A model generated the notes under the pieces. It was not told where the DNA came from. It ran no database searches and worked only from the letters and a program-made list of their open reading frames with translations. Source: Lachnospiraceae bacterium (lineage in GTDB: Bacteria; Bacillota; Clostridia; Lachnospirales; Lachnospiraceae). Taken from it: DNA of 58,299 nt. Positions within the stretch are counted from its first letter, which is position 1. Every line of letters starts with the position of its first letter. The stretch is from contig SVEJ01000016.1 of assembly GCA_015057435.1 (NCBI GenBank), positions 1 through 58,299 on the forward strand, given 5' to 3'. Positions 18,854-30,171 of the stretch are shown here, in pieces. The position numbers and the translations under genes are program-made.

Positions 18854-20485
18854 ATGAAACGAAGATTATTAACCATGACATTGATGGCATTTTTACTTGG
18901 TGTAGCCGGATGTGAGAATGCAGATACGGCAAAGACAACGGAAAGCGTAACAGATGTTGCATCAGAAGAAGCAACAACGGAAGCTGTGGCGGAGGATGTG
19001 TCGGAACAGGAAGAAGCATCAACGCAGGAAACAGCTAAGGAAGAGAAGGACAGCAACGCGGATGAAGAACTTGTTAAAGTGACATTTACCGGAAAAAATG
19101 ATGATGTCTATAATGATCTCGGCAATATGATTGTGTATGTATATTATACGAGACCGGTTGTTGAGATTGCAGGTAATGAGGCGGCATCTACAGCAATTAA
19201 TCAGGAGTTAGAAGATGATGAGGCGGCGTTTGATATGAATTGTGAAACGCTTGCAGCAGAGGCAAAGCAGATGCTTGCTGATGAAATGACAGAAGATGTG
19301 TCTCCATATGCCAATGAGGTGCGTTTTAGCGAAAAGCGTATCGATGATAAGGTTGTATGCTTTGAAAGATATAACTATACGCATAATGGCGGAGCGCATG
19401 GCAATACATTCTATTTTGGATGGAATTTTGATGTAGAAACCGGAAAGAGATTGACAATCAGTGACATTGCTGAGGATGAAGAAGCATTTATGGCAAATGT
19501 GAAGGATTATGTTTTGGCACTTTGCGAATCGGATGCATATAATAGCAGACTGTTTCCGGAGTATCAAGATTATATTGATTACGTATTGCAGGATGACTTG
19601 TGGTATTTTGACCAGGAGGGTATCACATTTATTGCGAACATTTATGAGATTGCAGCTTATGCGGAAGGAACCATTCGTTTTACCGTTCCTTATAATGAGT
19701 TGGAAGGTTTGAAGCCTGAGTACGCATATGATGGTGGTTTTCAGAAAAGCTATGCGTTAGGTGAAACTGCACAGATTGATTTGAATGGTGACGGTACAGC
19801 AGATGAGATTACATTTGATGCGGAAGAAACAAGTGATTATATGTATGTTGCCAAGCTTACAATCAATGGCGCGGATTATTCGAATGTGTTAGAAGATAAT
19901 AATTTCTATTTTGCTTATCCGTATGAAAAGTTTGTGGTTATGGATATCGATGAATCTGATGAATATCTGGAAATTGCAATTCAGGATTATGGAATGAGTG
20001 ATGACCCTGCTACTGCATTTTTGAGATATGACGGCAGTCAGGTATTGTATCTTGGTGAAGTGTATGACCGTGTCAGTGATTTGTATATCACGAGTAACGG
20101 AGATGGAATCTTGCATGCAAGAGAGCGTATGCATATCTTTGAGACGGTGAATCGTAAGGTGAAGTATAACATTGTTGACGGCAAGCTTACACAATGTATG
20201 GATGAACTGTATCCGATTGCTTATGTTGATGCGAGCAGAGAAAAAGGTTTGTTGCAGGATCTATATGTATTTACTGATATGTCTACATCAAGCGATGTTG
20301 TAAAGCTTGATAAAGAAACAGAAGTGATTGTACTTGCTACGGATAATGCAGAGTGGGTACAGGTACAGTATGTGGAAGATGGAAAAATCTATTACGTTCA
20401 TGTTGTGAATCATTACTTGATTGATATGAATGGATTAGAAGTGGATTCAAGAGAAGTGTTTACACCAATCATTCAAGCAGGGTGA
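18854..20485 (+). CDS. Lipoprotein with DUF3298 (RsiV-like) domain
   Basis: The start at 18854 lies seven bases after GGAGG; the ATG at 18848 is too close to it. A signal peptide with lipobox GVAGC gives a lipid-anchored Cys near residue 20, followed by a Thr/Glu-rich spacer to about residue 70. The next ~200 residues match the DUF4163/DUF3298 pattern of RsiV and PdaC (YNYTHNGGAHGNTFYFGWNFDVETGKRLTISDI). Then comes an FG-GAP-like repeat (AQIDLNGDGTADEITFD) and a C-terminal beta-rich domain. A cell-surface sensory or glycan-binding role is plausible; no sigma factor gene is adjacent, so a RsiV-type anti-sigma role is not supported. Confidence 0.78.
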   Translation: MKRRLLTMTLMAFLLGVAGCENADTAKTTESVTDVASEEATTEAVAEDVSEQEEASTQETAKEEKDSNADEELVKVTFTGKNDDVYNDLGNMIVYVYYTRPVVEIAGNEAASTAINQELEDDEAAFDMNCETLAAEAKQMLADEMTEDVSPYANEVRFSEKRIDDKVVCFERYNYTHNGGAHGNTFYFGWNFDVETGKRLTISDIAEDEEAFMANVKDYVLALCESDAYNSRLFPEYQDYIDYVLQDDLWYFDQEGITFIANIYEIAAYAEGTIRFTVPYNELEGLKPEYAYDGGFQKSYALGETAQIDLNGDGTADEITFDAEETSDYMYVAKLTINGADYSNVLEDNNFYFAYPYEKFVVMDIDESDEYLEIAIQDYGMSDDPATAFLRYDGSQVLYLGEVYDRVSDLYITSNGDGILHARERMHIFETVNRKVKYNIVDGKLTQCMDELYPIAYVDASREKGLLQDLYVFTDMSTSSDVVKLDKETEVIVLATDNAEWVQVQYVEDGKIYYVHVVNHYLIDMNGLEVDSREVFTPIIQAG

Positions 20486-20560
20486 TACAATGCCGGTACA
20501 ATAGAGTTGCTTGAGATTTGTAGATTGGTTAACTGAAGTTAAATTTGGAGGGAAAAGTAG

Positions 20561-21436
20561 ATGCAGACAATTTTAGAAAATGATGTATTGAAAGTGACGA
20601 TTAATCGATTTGGAGCAGAACTCTCAAGTATGATCAAAAAAGAAACGGGAGTAGAATATATATGGGATGCGGATGAAAGATTCTGGAAACGCAGTGCGCC
20701 TGTTTTGTTTCCAATTGTCGGCAGTCTGAAGAACAAAGCGTTTTTGTATGATGGGAAATCGTATCCGATGGGACAACATGGATTTGCCAGAGATATGGAA
20801 TTCTCTCTTGTATCAAACAATGGCAAGGAAGCATGGTTTTCGTTAAGTTCGGATGACAGTACCTATGAAAAGTATCCATTTGCATTTTCTTTGGAGATTG
20901 GATATGTACTTTTGGAAAACACATTGAAAGTTATATGGAAAGTTGTGAATGAAGACGACAAGGTAATGCATTTTTCGATTGGTGGACACCCGGCGTTTAT
21001 GTGTCCGCTTAACGGAGAAGGAGCACAGACAGACTATTATCTTGCATTTGATGCCAAGGAGGACCTGACCTATTCGAAACTTAGCGAGAATGGTCTTGTG
21101 TACAAGAAGGATAATGTACTTGCGACAAATGGTGGCAAGATGAAAGTAACCGAGCATCTGTTTGATGAAGATGCGTTGGTGATTGAAGGCAATCAGGCAC
21201 ATGAGGTGTGCCTTTGTAACCCGGATGGGGATGCATATCTGACTGTGGCGTTTGATGCACCGCTGTTTGGCTTATGGTCACCCGCGAAAAAATGCGCACC
21301 GTTCATCTGTATTGAACCATGGTATGGAAGATGCGATGACGAGGCGTTCACAGGTACGTTAGAGCAAAGAGAGTACGGACAAAGCTTAGATGTCGGAGCG
21401 CAGTTCGAAGTAAGTTATACGATAGCAATCAACTAG
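20561..21436 (+). CDS. Aldose 1-epimerase family protein (LacX-like)
   Basis: A 291-residue cytoplasmic protein of the galactose mutarotase superfamily. Family marks are GAELSSMIKKETGVEYIWDAD near the N-terminus, FPIVGSLKN (~residues 51-59), the catalytic GGHPAFMCPL (~144-153) and IEPWYGRCDD near the C-terminus. It interconverts anomers of a sugar or sugar phosphate; the substrate of the LacX branch is not settled. It begins after GGAGGG and is closed by the terminator at 21458. Confidence 0.9.
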   Translation: MQTILENDVLKVTINRFGAELSSMIKKETGVEYIWDADERFWKRSAPVLFPIVGSLKNKAFLYDGKSYPMGQHGFARDMEFSLVSNNGKEAWFSLSSDDSTYEKYPFAFSLEIGYVLLENTLKVIWKVVNEDDKVMHFSIGGHPAFMCPLNGEGAQTDYYLAFDAKEDLTYSKLSENGLVYKKDNVLATNGGKMKVTEHLFDEDALVIEGNQAHEVCLCNPDGDAYLTVAFDAPLFGLWSPAKKCAPFICIEPWYGRCDDEAFTGTLEQREYGQSLDVGAQFEVSYTIAIN

Positions 21437-21457
21437 ATAATTGAAGATCTGAAGTGT

Positions 21458-21497
21458 AAAAAGCGGTTCCTGTTACAAGTAGGGAATCGCTTTTTGT
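21458..21497 (+). terminator. Rho-independent terminator
   Basis: AAAAAGCGGTTCC (from 21459) pairs with GGAATCGCTTTTT (21483-21495), with one small mismatch, over an 11-nt loop, and ends in a T run. It closes the epimerase gene. Confidence 0.75.
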
Positions 21498-21599
21498 AGG
21501 TTTGAAGGATTTGACAAATCTTACATTGTGTCGAAAGATGTTGCAATAAATGTCACAATAATAAGAATGACAAGATGCAATTTTTGGTAATATTTTTGA

Positions 21600-21628
21600 T
21601 TGTAGGATGGAAATGAAAAGTGTATAAT
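21600..21628 (+). promoter_or_regulatory. Probable murT promoter
   Basis: TTGTAG (21600-21605) and a perfect TATAAT (21623-21628) are separated by 17 bases. The start codon at 21704 is 75 bases downstream, leaving a short leader with an AT-rich dyad GTTATAAC (21642-21649). Confidence 0.5.
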
Positions 21629-21703
21629 AACACGTTGTAGCGTTATAACAACAAAGCTATCATTATTGAACTGACTATACTATAGAAAGTATGAGGATAT
21701 GAT

Positions 21704-23080
21704 ATGAGTATAAAATCAAAGACAGCCGTGTGGGCGGGTAAGTTAACAACGAAGATTTTGAAGTTGACAGGCAAAGGAGCAACGGCATTTCCGGGTAAGG
21801 TTGCTCGCAGAATCTGTCCGGACATATTGAAGTACCTTGCGGGTGATATGAAAATTATCTGCGTTACGGGTACGAATGGTAAGACGACTACCTGTCATGT
21901 GATTCGAGATATGATTGAAGCCAAGGGAAATACTGTATTTTGTAATGATGCGGGAGCGAATCTGTTAAATGGTGTCGTATCAGCATTTGTCAATGCGTCA
22001 TCCTGGGGCGGCAAGATTGATAAGGATTATGCGGTGATAGAGTGTGATGAGGCTGCGCTTAAGTCTATTGTACAGCATTTTGGTGACAAAGATGTAACAG
22101 CAGTAGTAACGAACTTGTTCCGTGACCAGTTAGACAGATACGGTGATGTGCGCAATACACTTAGTAAGATTCGCGCCGGTCTGGAACAGCTTCCGAATGT
22201 GAAGTTGGTATTAAATGCAGATTGTTCCCTTACATCTTCTTTGCGAGATGTGCCGCATAGTGCAATCTATTATTTTGGTATGAATGCACCTATATATGAA
22301 GATACGGAATTCAATGTAGCGGATGCACCGAATTGTATTCACTGTGAAGAGGAATATCAGTATGACTATCATACATTCGGACACCTTGGAGGATTCTACT
22401 GCGAAAAATGCGGATATAAGCGTGAGCCTGCGCAGGTTGGACTTACGAAGGTGCTTGAATGGAAAAGCGCATCTTCTGTTGTGGAGATGGATATCTTTGG
22501 TGAAACGGTAGAAGCAGAGGTTTGTCTGCCGGGCGCATACAATCTGTATAATGCGCTGGCAGCGATTACAGTTGCGAAGTTGATTGAGCTGCCACAGGAA
22601 AAGATTATTTCCGTACTTGGTAAAGTGACAACACATTTTGGCCGTATGGAACAGATTCAGCTTGGCGATGCCAATTTAACATTAGCGTTGGTTAAGAATC
22701 CGACCGGGTATAACGAAGTGATACAGTATCTGATCCGTCAGGACTTAAGTGGTAATCTTGTGTTTGGTATGAATGATAATTATGCGGATGGTACTGATCT
22801 TTCGTGGGTTTGTGAAGTAGATTTCGAAAAATTCGCCGCACATGCAGGTGAAGTAAAACATTGTTACTTTACAGGTAAGTGCGTGGATGAGATGCAAAGT
22901 CGTTTGGAAGGTGCAGGTTTTGACAAAGAGAAATTCGTTGTAGAGAAAGATTATAAGACGTTGATTAATCAATTGAAACAAGATGGTGAACCGACATATC
23001 TTATATTGTCTTACACCTGTATGTTAGAGCTTCGGGACAAGCTTGCCGAGTTTGTACCGCTGAAGAAATTCCAAAGTTAA
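21704..23080 (+). CDS. murT: MurT-like Mur ligase family protein
   Basis: MurT is the ligase subunit of the MurT-GatD complex that amidates D-glutamate of lipid II. The sequence shows the Mur-ligase P-loop VTGTNGKTTT (~residues 54-63), the central domain with a four-Cys zinc ribbon (CIHC...CEKC, ~residues 207-232) typical of MurT, and the C-terminal DUF1727 domain with LVKNPTGYNEV. The 458-residue length is normal. GatD, the glutamine amidotransferase subunit normally encoded next to murT, is absent here: the gene is monocistronic between a promoter and a bidirectional terminator. GatD must be elsewhere or the protein has another role. Confidence 0.9.
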   Translation: MSIKSKTAVWAGKLTTKILKLTGKGATAFPGKVARRICPDILKYLAGDMKIICVTGTNGKTTTCHVIRDMIEAKGNTVFCNDAGANLLNGVVSAFVNASSWGGKIDKDYAVIECDEAALKSIVQHFGDKDVTAVVTNLFRDQLDRYGDVRNTLSKIRAGLEQLPNVKLVLNADCSLTSSLRDVPHSAIYYFGMNAPIYEDTEFNVADAPNCIHCEEEYQYDYHTFGHLGGFYCEKCGYKREPAQVGLTKVLEWKSASSVVEMDIFGETVEAEVCLPGAYNLYNALAAITVAKLIELPQEKIISVLGKVTTHFGRMEQIQLGDANLTLALVKNPTGYNEVIQYLIRQDLSGNLVFGMNDNYADGTDLSWVCEVDFEKFAAHAGEVKHCYFTGKCVDEMQSRLEGAGFDKEKFVVEKDYKTLINQLKQDGEPTYLILSYTCMLELRDKLAEFVPLKKFQS

Positions 23081-23084
23081 TGAA

Positions 23085-23129
23085 AGAGCCACGCCTTACA
23101 TTGCAAGCGATGTAAGGCGTGGCTCTTTA
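23085..23129. terminator. Bidirectional terminator between convergent genes
   Basis: A perfect 17-bp stem, AGAGCCACGCCTTACAT (23085-23101) with ATGTAAGGCGTGGCTCT (23110-23126), has an 8-nt loop. T-rich sequence follows on the plus strand, and the reading on the minus strand ends in TTTCATTAA. It serves murT (plus) and the ECF-S gene (minus). Confidence 0.9.
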
Positions 23130-23672
23130 TTAATTCATTCGGTATCTTTTTAAAACTTTTCTCACGGGATTATATAGAATGATCATAATAACAAAATTCG
23201 CTATACCGTGAATCAGGTCAAATGGTATGCCGGCAATCCACCAGGCAAATCCACTTGCAAGTCCGCTTTTGAAACCGCCACTAGTTAATCCGATAAAAAA
23301 ATACGGGATGGAACAAAGTGCTCCAAAACATAGTCCGAATATACCGGAAAGAATGGCATATGATATAGCAGAATCCGCGCGCTTCATCTTTGTGGTTATC
23401 AATGATAAAAGCGGCCAACTATATAGATACATAACCCACCAGAGTCCGAAACCGTACATGGCACCTTCTATCAGGATGAAAACGGGAATTGCAAGTAGCG
23501 TCCGTTTTCTGTCATATAATGTGAATAGAATCACCCAGAATGTGGTTAGTTCAACATTCGGTATACCGGCTAGTACGATTTTGCAAGCTTCAATGATGGC
23601 GACCATCATAGCGATGCTTGTGATATCTTTTGTAGTGAGCTGTTTACTTTGTGTAGACAAGCTGGTACACAC
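23130..23672 (-). CDS. ECF transporter S component (probable cobalamin/corrinoid uptake)
   Basis: A six-helix membrane protein of ~170-180 residues, the size of ECF substrate-binding subunits. Typical marks are the N-terminal helix TTKDITSIAMMVAIIEACKIVLAGIPNVELTTFWVILF and the glycine- and Trp-rich helices (EGAMYGFGLWWVMYLYSW). S components bind the vitamin and use a shared EcfAAT module encoded elsewhere. The gene follows and overlaps a DUF4430 gene behind a cobalamin riboswitch, so the substrate is probably a corrinoid (CbrT-like). The start is uncertain: GTG at 23672 directly abuts GGAG, and a TTG twelve bases further in has better spacing. Confidence 0.82.
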   Translation of the reverse strand: MCTSLSTQSKQLTTKDITSIAMMVAIIEACKIVLAGIPNVELTTFWVILFTLYDRKRTLLAIPVFILIEGAMYGFGLWWVMYLYSWPLLSLITTKMKRADSAISYAILSGIFGLCFGALCSIPYFFIGLTSGGFKSGLASGFAWWIAGIPFDLIHGIANFVIMIILYNPVRKVLKRYRMN

Positions 23673-24036
23673 CTCCGTCTGTTATCGGCTGCGTGTCAAC
23701 ACCGTTAGTGCCGTACTCACCGTTCACCGTGATGCTCCAATATGCACCGTCTTTGTTAAAATCAGCAGTTTCGCCGTTGACGGTTTGAAGCATGATTCCG
23801 TATTCACTTTCATCTCCGGAATAAGTTAGTCCTTCTGTTTCGTCCATTGCCTGACGAAGGAATTCTGCGTCAGTCTTAACGTCGTAAGAAGTTGTCTCCT
23901 GCTTGCTGTTGACAACTTCGATTGTGATCGCTTTAGAGCCGGCGTTTGTGCCCGGTTTAAAAATCAGATAAACCGCGACCAATGCGATGACTAATGCGAT
24001 AAATGCTACAATTCCAATTACTTTTTTCTTGTTCAT
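23644..24036 (-). CDS. DUF4430 (transcobalamin-like) surface protein
   Basis: A 130-residue protein with an N-terminal membrane anchor (KKKVIGIVAFIALVIALVAVYLIF) and an external DUF4430 domain (from ~residue 33), the fold of the transcobalamin C-terminal domain. The YWSITVNGEYGTNGVDTQPITDGGVYQLVY end is the family pattern. It has no lipobox, so it is anchored by the N-terminal helix. It follows a cobalamin riboswitch and overlaps the ECF-S gene by 29 bases. Inference: it captures a corrinoid outside the cell and hands it to the S component. AAAGGAG precedes the start. Confidence 0.85.
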   Translation of the reverse strand: MNKKKVIGIVAFIALVIALVAVYLIFKPGTNAGSKAITIEVVNSKQETTSYDVKTDAEFLRQAMDETEGLTYSGDESEYGIMLQTVNGETADFNKDGAYWSITVNGEYGTNGVDTQPITDGGVYQLVYTK

Positions 24037-24086
24037 TTTTCAATCTCCTTTGCTTTAACCAATTGTACTCGTGGTCTTACAATACG

Positions 24087-24340
24087 ATGACAGGCAGGTC
24101 TTCTGACTTGGTTGTCTTCATTTTATCTCGCCTTCCCCATGATGAAAGCATATTATCGTCGGACTAAGCGATAACTGCTTCATGAGTGACTTGGCTCAAC
24201 GGATGGTACACATTTCATCGAGATGCGTATCATAGATTGAGGAAATAAAACTCCTACCTTACAGCGACGAGTTCGTGCAGGATTCGCACCTGCTTCCCTT
24301 TTCACCAAAACGTGTCGTTTTGACACCTGTCATGTGCTAT
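24087..24340 (-). promoter_or_regulatory. Cobalamin riboswitch
   Basis: Read on the minus strand the region contains, in order, the family signatures GGGAAGCAGGTGCGAATCC (~24296-24278), a GTCGCTGTAAG segment matching the usual GCNACUGU stretch, and the B12-box-like end GTCAGAAGACCTGCCTGTC (~24110-24090). These are the conserved pieces of the AdoCbl riboswitch. It lies 51 bases upstream of the DUF4430 start and should repress the operon when cobalamin is bound. Confidence 0.92.
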
Positions 24341-24404
24341 CTACTTGCGTGGGTATCATATCATAGTATAGGGTGGCGTGCAAGGCGATTTGTGTGTTGG
24401 GATA

Positions 24405-24433
24405 TTGAAAGAAATGGAGGAATGTCATATAAT
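24405..24433 (+). promoter_or_regulatory. Promoter for the CDF operon
   Basis: TTGAAA (24405-24410), a 17-base spacer and TATAAT (24428-24433) form a near-consensus promoter, ~92 bases before the CDF start and divergent from the riboswitch operon. Confidence 0.65.
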
Positions 24434-24525
24434 GACGGTATCCTTTTGTTGGAAGGATATTGTGAAATATAGTGATAGAATATGTAAAGATATAGATAGC
24501 GTGTTGGTTATAGGAGGTGGATTCT

Positions 24526-25683
24526 TTGATTACAATCTTGTCGAAAATCTTTGTGAAGAATCCGGAGACGGAAGCAGGACGCAAGGCGTACGGAACGCTG
24601 TGTAGTATTGTGGGTATTGTACTTAATATATTGTTGTTTGCAGGGAAGTATTTGGCAGGTGTGCTAAGCGGTTCTGTTGCAATTACGGCAGATGCATTTA
24701 ACAATCTTTCAGATGCAGGTTCGTCATTTATCACACTTGTCGGATTTGTGTTTGCAGGAAAAGAACCGGATCTTGACCATCCGTTTGGACATGGCAGATT
24801 CGAGTATATATCAGGATTTGTTGTTTCTATGGCGATTCTCCTTATGGGATTTGAATTGCTAAAGAGTTCAATCGGCAAGGTGATTGCCCCGGAACCGGTA
24901 GAGACCGGAATTGTTTCCATGGTAATCTTGATTGTGTCGATTGTGGTGAAAGTGTATATGGCAATCTATAACCGAAATGTAGGCAAGAAGATTGGTTCGG
25001 CCGCAATGGCCGCAACGGCGAAGGACTCGCTTTCTGATTCGCTTGCAACATCGGTTGTATTGATTGCAATGCTCGTTATGGAGTATACACAGGTTCCGAT
25101 TGACGGAATCTGCGGTGTGATTGTGTCGTTGTTTATCTTCTATGCAGGTGTTACGGCAGCCAAGGAGACGCTTGATCCGTTACTTGGTCTTCCGCCGGAG
25201 AAAGCCTTTTTGGACAGCATTGAAGATATCGTGATGGCCCATGATATGATTGTGGGAATTCATGATGTGGTGGTGCATGACTATGGTCCGGGAAGAAGAA
25301 TGATTTCCCTTCACGCAGAGGTTCCGGGAGACCGCGATATATTCGAGATTCACGATTTGATTGATCGGATTGAGAAAGAACTGAATGAGAAGCTTGTCTG
25401 CGAGTCGGTTATTCATATGGACCCGATTGAGACGGATAACGAAGAAGTTGCGAGAATGAAAAGGCTTGTGGCGAATGAGATTATTAAGATTGATGAGCAT
25501 ATTACAATTCATGATTTTAGAATGGTAACCGGAGATACGCATACGAATCTCATCTTTGACGCAGTGGTACCATTTGGTACGAAGTTATCTACGAAGGATG
25601 TGAAACAGAGCATTGAAGTAATGGTGGAAGGAATGGAAGGCAATTATTTTGCCGTTGTACATATCGATCAGAGTTATATCTAA
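24526..25683 (+). CDS. Cation diffusion facilitator family transporter
   Basis: A proton-coupled divalent metal exporter of the inner membrane. The TTG start at 24526 lies eight bases after AGGAGG and gives the usual N-terminus MITILSKIF; the GTG at 24517 overlaps the ribosome site. Six helices occupy roughly residues 20-210. The metal motifs are N...D in ADAFNNLSDAGSS and D...D in TAKDSLSDSLAT, which resembles the Mn/Fe-type branch rather than the His-containing Zn branch. The DHPFGHGRFEY loop is diagnostic. An extended cytoplasmic domain (~175 residues) contains two segments resembling the CDF C-terminal domain (HDVVVHDYG and HDFRMVTGDTHTN). Confidence 0.93.
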   Translation: MITILSKIFVKNPETEAGRKAYGTLCSIVGIVLNILLFAGKYLAGVLSGSVAITADAFNNLSDAGSSFITLVGFVFAGKEPDLDHPFGHGRFEYISGFVVSMAILLMGFELLKSSIGKVIAPEPVETGIVSMVILIVSIVVKVYMAIYNRNVGKKIGSAAMAATAKDSLSDSLATSVVLIAMLVMEYTQVPIDGICGVIVSLFIFYAGVTAAKETLDPLLGLPPEKAFLDSIEDIVMAHDMIVGIHDVVVHDYGPGRRMISLHAEVPGDRDIFEIHDLIDRIEKELNEKLVCESVIHMDPIETDNEEVARMKRLVANEIIKIDEHITIHDFRMVTGDTHTNLIFDAVVPFGTKLSTKDVKQSIEVMVEGMEGNYFAVVHIDQSYI

Positions 25684-25695
25684 TCAGGAGGAAAT

Positions 25696-28139
<2,444 letters not shown>

Positions 28140-28201
28140 GACACAAAATGAACACAAGATTGTACTAAAGTAAGTGAAAATAATAATGCGGAGGAATTGG
28201 A

Positions 28202-28963
28202 ATGATAGATTGGATAATGGGTCTTTATTACGGTGGATACTATGGCGGATATGGATACGGATATGCATATGGTTACCTTTCGTATCTTGTCTATATGTTA
28301 CCTGCCCTGTTGCTTGGTCTGTGGGCACAGTTTCAGGTGAAGAGTACATTTAGAAGATATAGCGATAAGAGTAATTCGAGAAATATGACAGGTGCACAGG
28401 CGGCGAAGGAAGTATTGTCGAGAAGCGGCATAACCAATGTGCGCATTGAACATGTTCCGGGCAGTCTGACAGATCATTATGATCCTCGTACACACGTGAT
28501 TCGTCTGTCGGATCCGGTATATAATTCCACATCAATTGCTGCAATTGGTGTCGCGATGCATGAGGCAGGGCACGCTGTTCAACATGCCAAAGATTATTCG
28601 CCGATGAAGATTCGTTCGGCTATCGTTGGAATCAGTAACTTTGGTTCAAGTATCGGACCGTTTATGATCTTGATTGGTGCGTTGTTTGCAGGGGACTTTG
28701 GTACAAAACTGATTATTGGTGGTATTGCGTTGTTCTCTCTTGTGGCGTTGTTTCAGCTTGTTACATTGCCGGTGGAATTTAACGCATCAAACCGCGCGCT
28801 TAAGGTGATTCGCGAAAGTGGCATGTTTCAAAATGAGGATTACAAAGGTGCGAAGAAGGTTTTAAAAGCAGCGGCACTTACTTATGTTGCAGCACTTGTT
28901 ACATCGATTGCACAGATTCTTTACTATGTAACAAGATTCTTAGGCGGAAGACGTAGTGATTGA
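28202..28963 (+). CDS. Membrane zinc metallopeptidase (YugP family)
   Basis: A 253-residue membrane protein with the zinc motif HEAGH (in AMHEAGHAVQHAKDYSPMKIRSAIVG, ~residues 121-125) and a downstream acidic ligand candidate in LPVEFNASNRAL, the pattern of the YugP/Zn_peptidase_2 family. An unusual Tyr/Gly-rich N-terminus (YYGGYYGGYGYGYAYGY) precedes the first helix; other helices surround the catalytic region. GGAGG lies five bases upstream of the start. Physiological substrate unknown. Confidence 0.92.
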   Translation: MIDWIMGLYYGGYYGGYGYGYAYGYLSYLVYMLPALLLGLWAQFQVKSTFRRYSDKSNSRNMTGAQAAKEVLSRSGITNVRIEHVPGSLTDHYDPRTHVIRLSDPVYNSTSIAAIGVAMHEAGHAVQHAKDYSPMKIRSAIVGISNFGSSIGPFMILIGALFAGDFGTKLIIGGIALFSLVALFQLVTLPVEFNASNRALKVIRESGMFQNEDYKGAKKVLKAAALTYVAALVTSIAQILYYVTRFLGGRRSD

Positions 28964-28997
28964 TGAAAAACGATGGGCTGTAATGGATGGAAATCAT

Positions 28998-29026
28998 TTG
29001 ACGGATTGTCGAGTCAATGGTATGAT
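28998..29026 (+). promoter_or_regulatory. Promoter for the DUF1002 gene
   Basis: TTGACG (28998-29003), a 17-base spacer and TATGAT (29021-29026). The leader to the start at 29152 is about 118 nt and contains an imperfect dyad around 29086-29136. Confidence 0.6.
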
Positions 29027-29151
29027 AGCATGAAGTCAAGGGATCTTGCTTTTCTTGGCGATATAAGAGGGAGATTATTGTTTTTACGGTAACATATAGG
29101 ATATAGGAGTTTTTGGTGCATGGAGCAACCATGTGCAAAAGGAGGAAAAGT

Positions 29152-30069
29152 ATGAGAAAACTATATAAGAAATTGACAGCAACAGTACTTGCAGCAACAA
29201 TGATTTTGTCTTTGCCTGTAACAGGTATGACAGCGTATGCGGATGCAGTTACAGAGGCAGATGCGAATGATGTATATGTATCATTCGGCGCAGATCTGAA
29301 TGACAATGAAAGAGCAACTGTTATAGGATTGATGGGTATTACAGAGGAAGATTTGGAAGAATACACAGTAGGTGAGATTACCAATGAGGATGAGCACAAG
29401 TATCTTGGAAGTTACTTAGATGCAAGCGTGATTGGCTCACGTGCACTTTCTTCTGTTATCGTAGTAGTCGGAGAAGACGGTGACGGAATTGATGTAGAGA
29501 CACACAACATTTCTTATTGTACACCGGGTATGTATACGAATGCGCTTATTACAGCAGGTATCGAGAATGCAGATGTTATCGTTGCAGGTCCGTTTGAAAT
29601 TACAGGTACAGCAGCTTTGGTTGGCGCTATGAAAGCGTATGCAGAGTTGACAGGTGAAGAGATCTCAGCTGAGAGCATGGATACAGCGGTTAATGAGCTT
29701 GTTGTAACAAGTCAGATGGCTGATGATGCAGAAGGAATGGATGCCGAGAAGGTTGAAGATTTGATTGCACTTGTAAAAGCAAAAGTAGTAGAAGAAGGCT
29801 TAGATGATGAAGAATCTATCCGTGAGGTGATTGAGGAAGGTTCGAATGAACTTGGAATTACTTTGTCAGAAGAAGAAGTGGATACAATCATTTCTTTGAT
29901 GAAGAAGATTAGTGAGCTTGATCTTGACTTTGACAGCATGAAAGAACAGGCAGGAGAGATGCTTGATAAGTTAGAAGAGTTGGGCGTTGATAAAGAAGAG
30001 GCAAAGAATTTCTTCCAGAAGATTATTGATGCTATCACTGAGTTTTTTGAGTCTTTGTTCGACGAATAA
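29152..30069 (+). CDS. DUF1002 secreted protein (YpuA-like)
   Basis: The start at 29152 follows AGGAGG; the earlier in-frame start has no such site. A signal peptide (KKLTATVLAATMILSLPVTGMTAYA) is cleaved near residue 30. The body is the DUF1002 domain (VSFGADLNDNERATVIGLMGI...HKYLGSYLDASVIGSRALSSVIV...TPGMYTNALITAGIENADVIVAGPFEITGTAALVGAMKAY), as in Bacillus YpuA. The C-terminal ~110 residues are acidic and helical. It is monocistronic between its promoter and the terminator at 30119. Function of the family is not established. Confidence 0.92.
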   Translation: MRKLYKKLTATVLAATMILSLPVTGMTAYADAVTEADANDVYVSFGADLNDNERATVIGLMGITEEDLEEYTVGEITNEDEHKYLGSYLDASVIGSRALSSVIVVVGEDGDGIDVETHNISYCTPGMYTNALITAGIENADVIVAGPFEITGTAALVGAMKAYAELTGEEISAESMDTAVNELVVTSQMADDAEGMDAEKVEDLIALVKAKVVEEGLDDEESIREVIEEGSNELGITLSEEEVDTIISLMKKISELDLDFDSMKEQAGEMLDKLEELGVDKEEAKNFFQKIIDAITEFFESLFDE

Positions 30070-30118
30070 GTAGTGAATTAATTGTGAAGTCTATTGTAAA
30101 AATTGGCAAGAGTGATAC

Positions 30119-30154
30119 AATAACCATGGTACGCATGTACCATGGTTATTTTTT
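30119..30154 (+). terminator. Rho-independent terminator
   Basis: A perfect 14-bp stem, AATAACCATGGTAC (30119-30132) with GTACCATGGTTATT (30137-30150), carries a GCAT loop and a trailing T run. Confidence 0.9.
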
Positions 30155-30171
30155 GGTTGTTTTTGTAACGA

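Noticed and set aside
18463-19056. A 197-codon minus-strand frame across jetC and the lipoprotein gene
   Set aside because: It overlaps two well-supported plus-strand genes, including the ATPase signature and a lipobox, and has no initiation signal.
18854-20485. Anti-sigma factor RsiV
   Set aside because: It shares the DUF3298 domain but is a lipid-anchored protein with extra domains, and no ECF sigma factor gene is adjacent.
23227-23829. A 200-codon plus-strand frame opposite the ECF-S and DUF4430 genes
   Set aside because: The minus-strand genes have family motifs, a riboswitch and ribosome sites; this frame has none.
29083-29140. Possible hairpin or leader RNA before the DUF1002 gene (GTGCATGG and CCATGTGC)
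   Set aside because: The arms pair only imperfectly and there is no second copy or conserved loop to support a fold.
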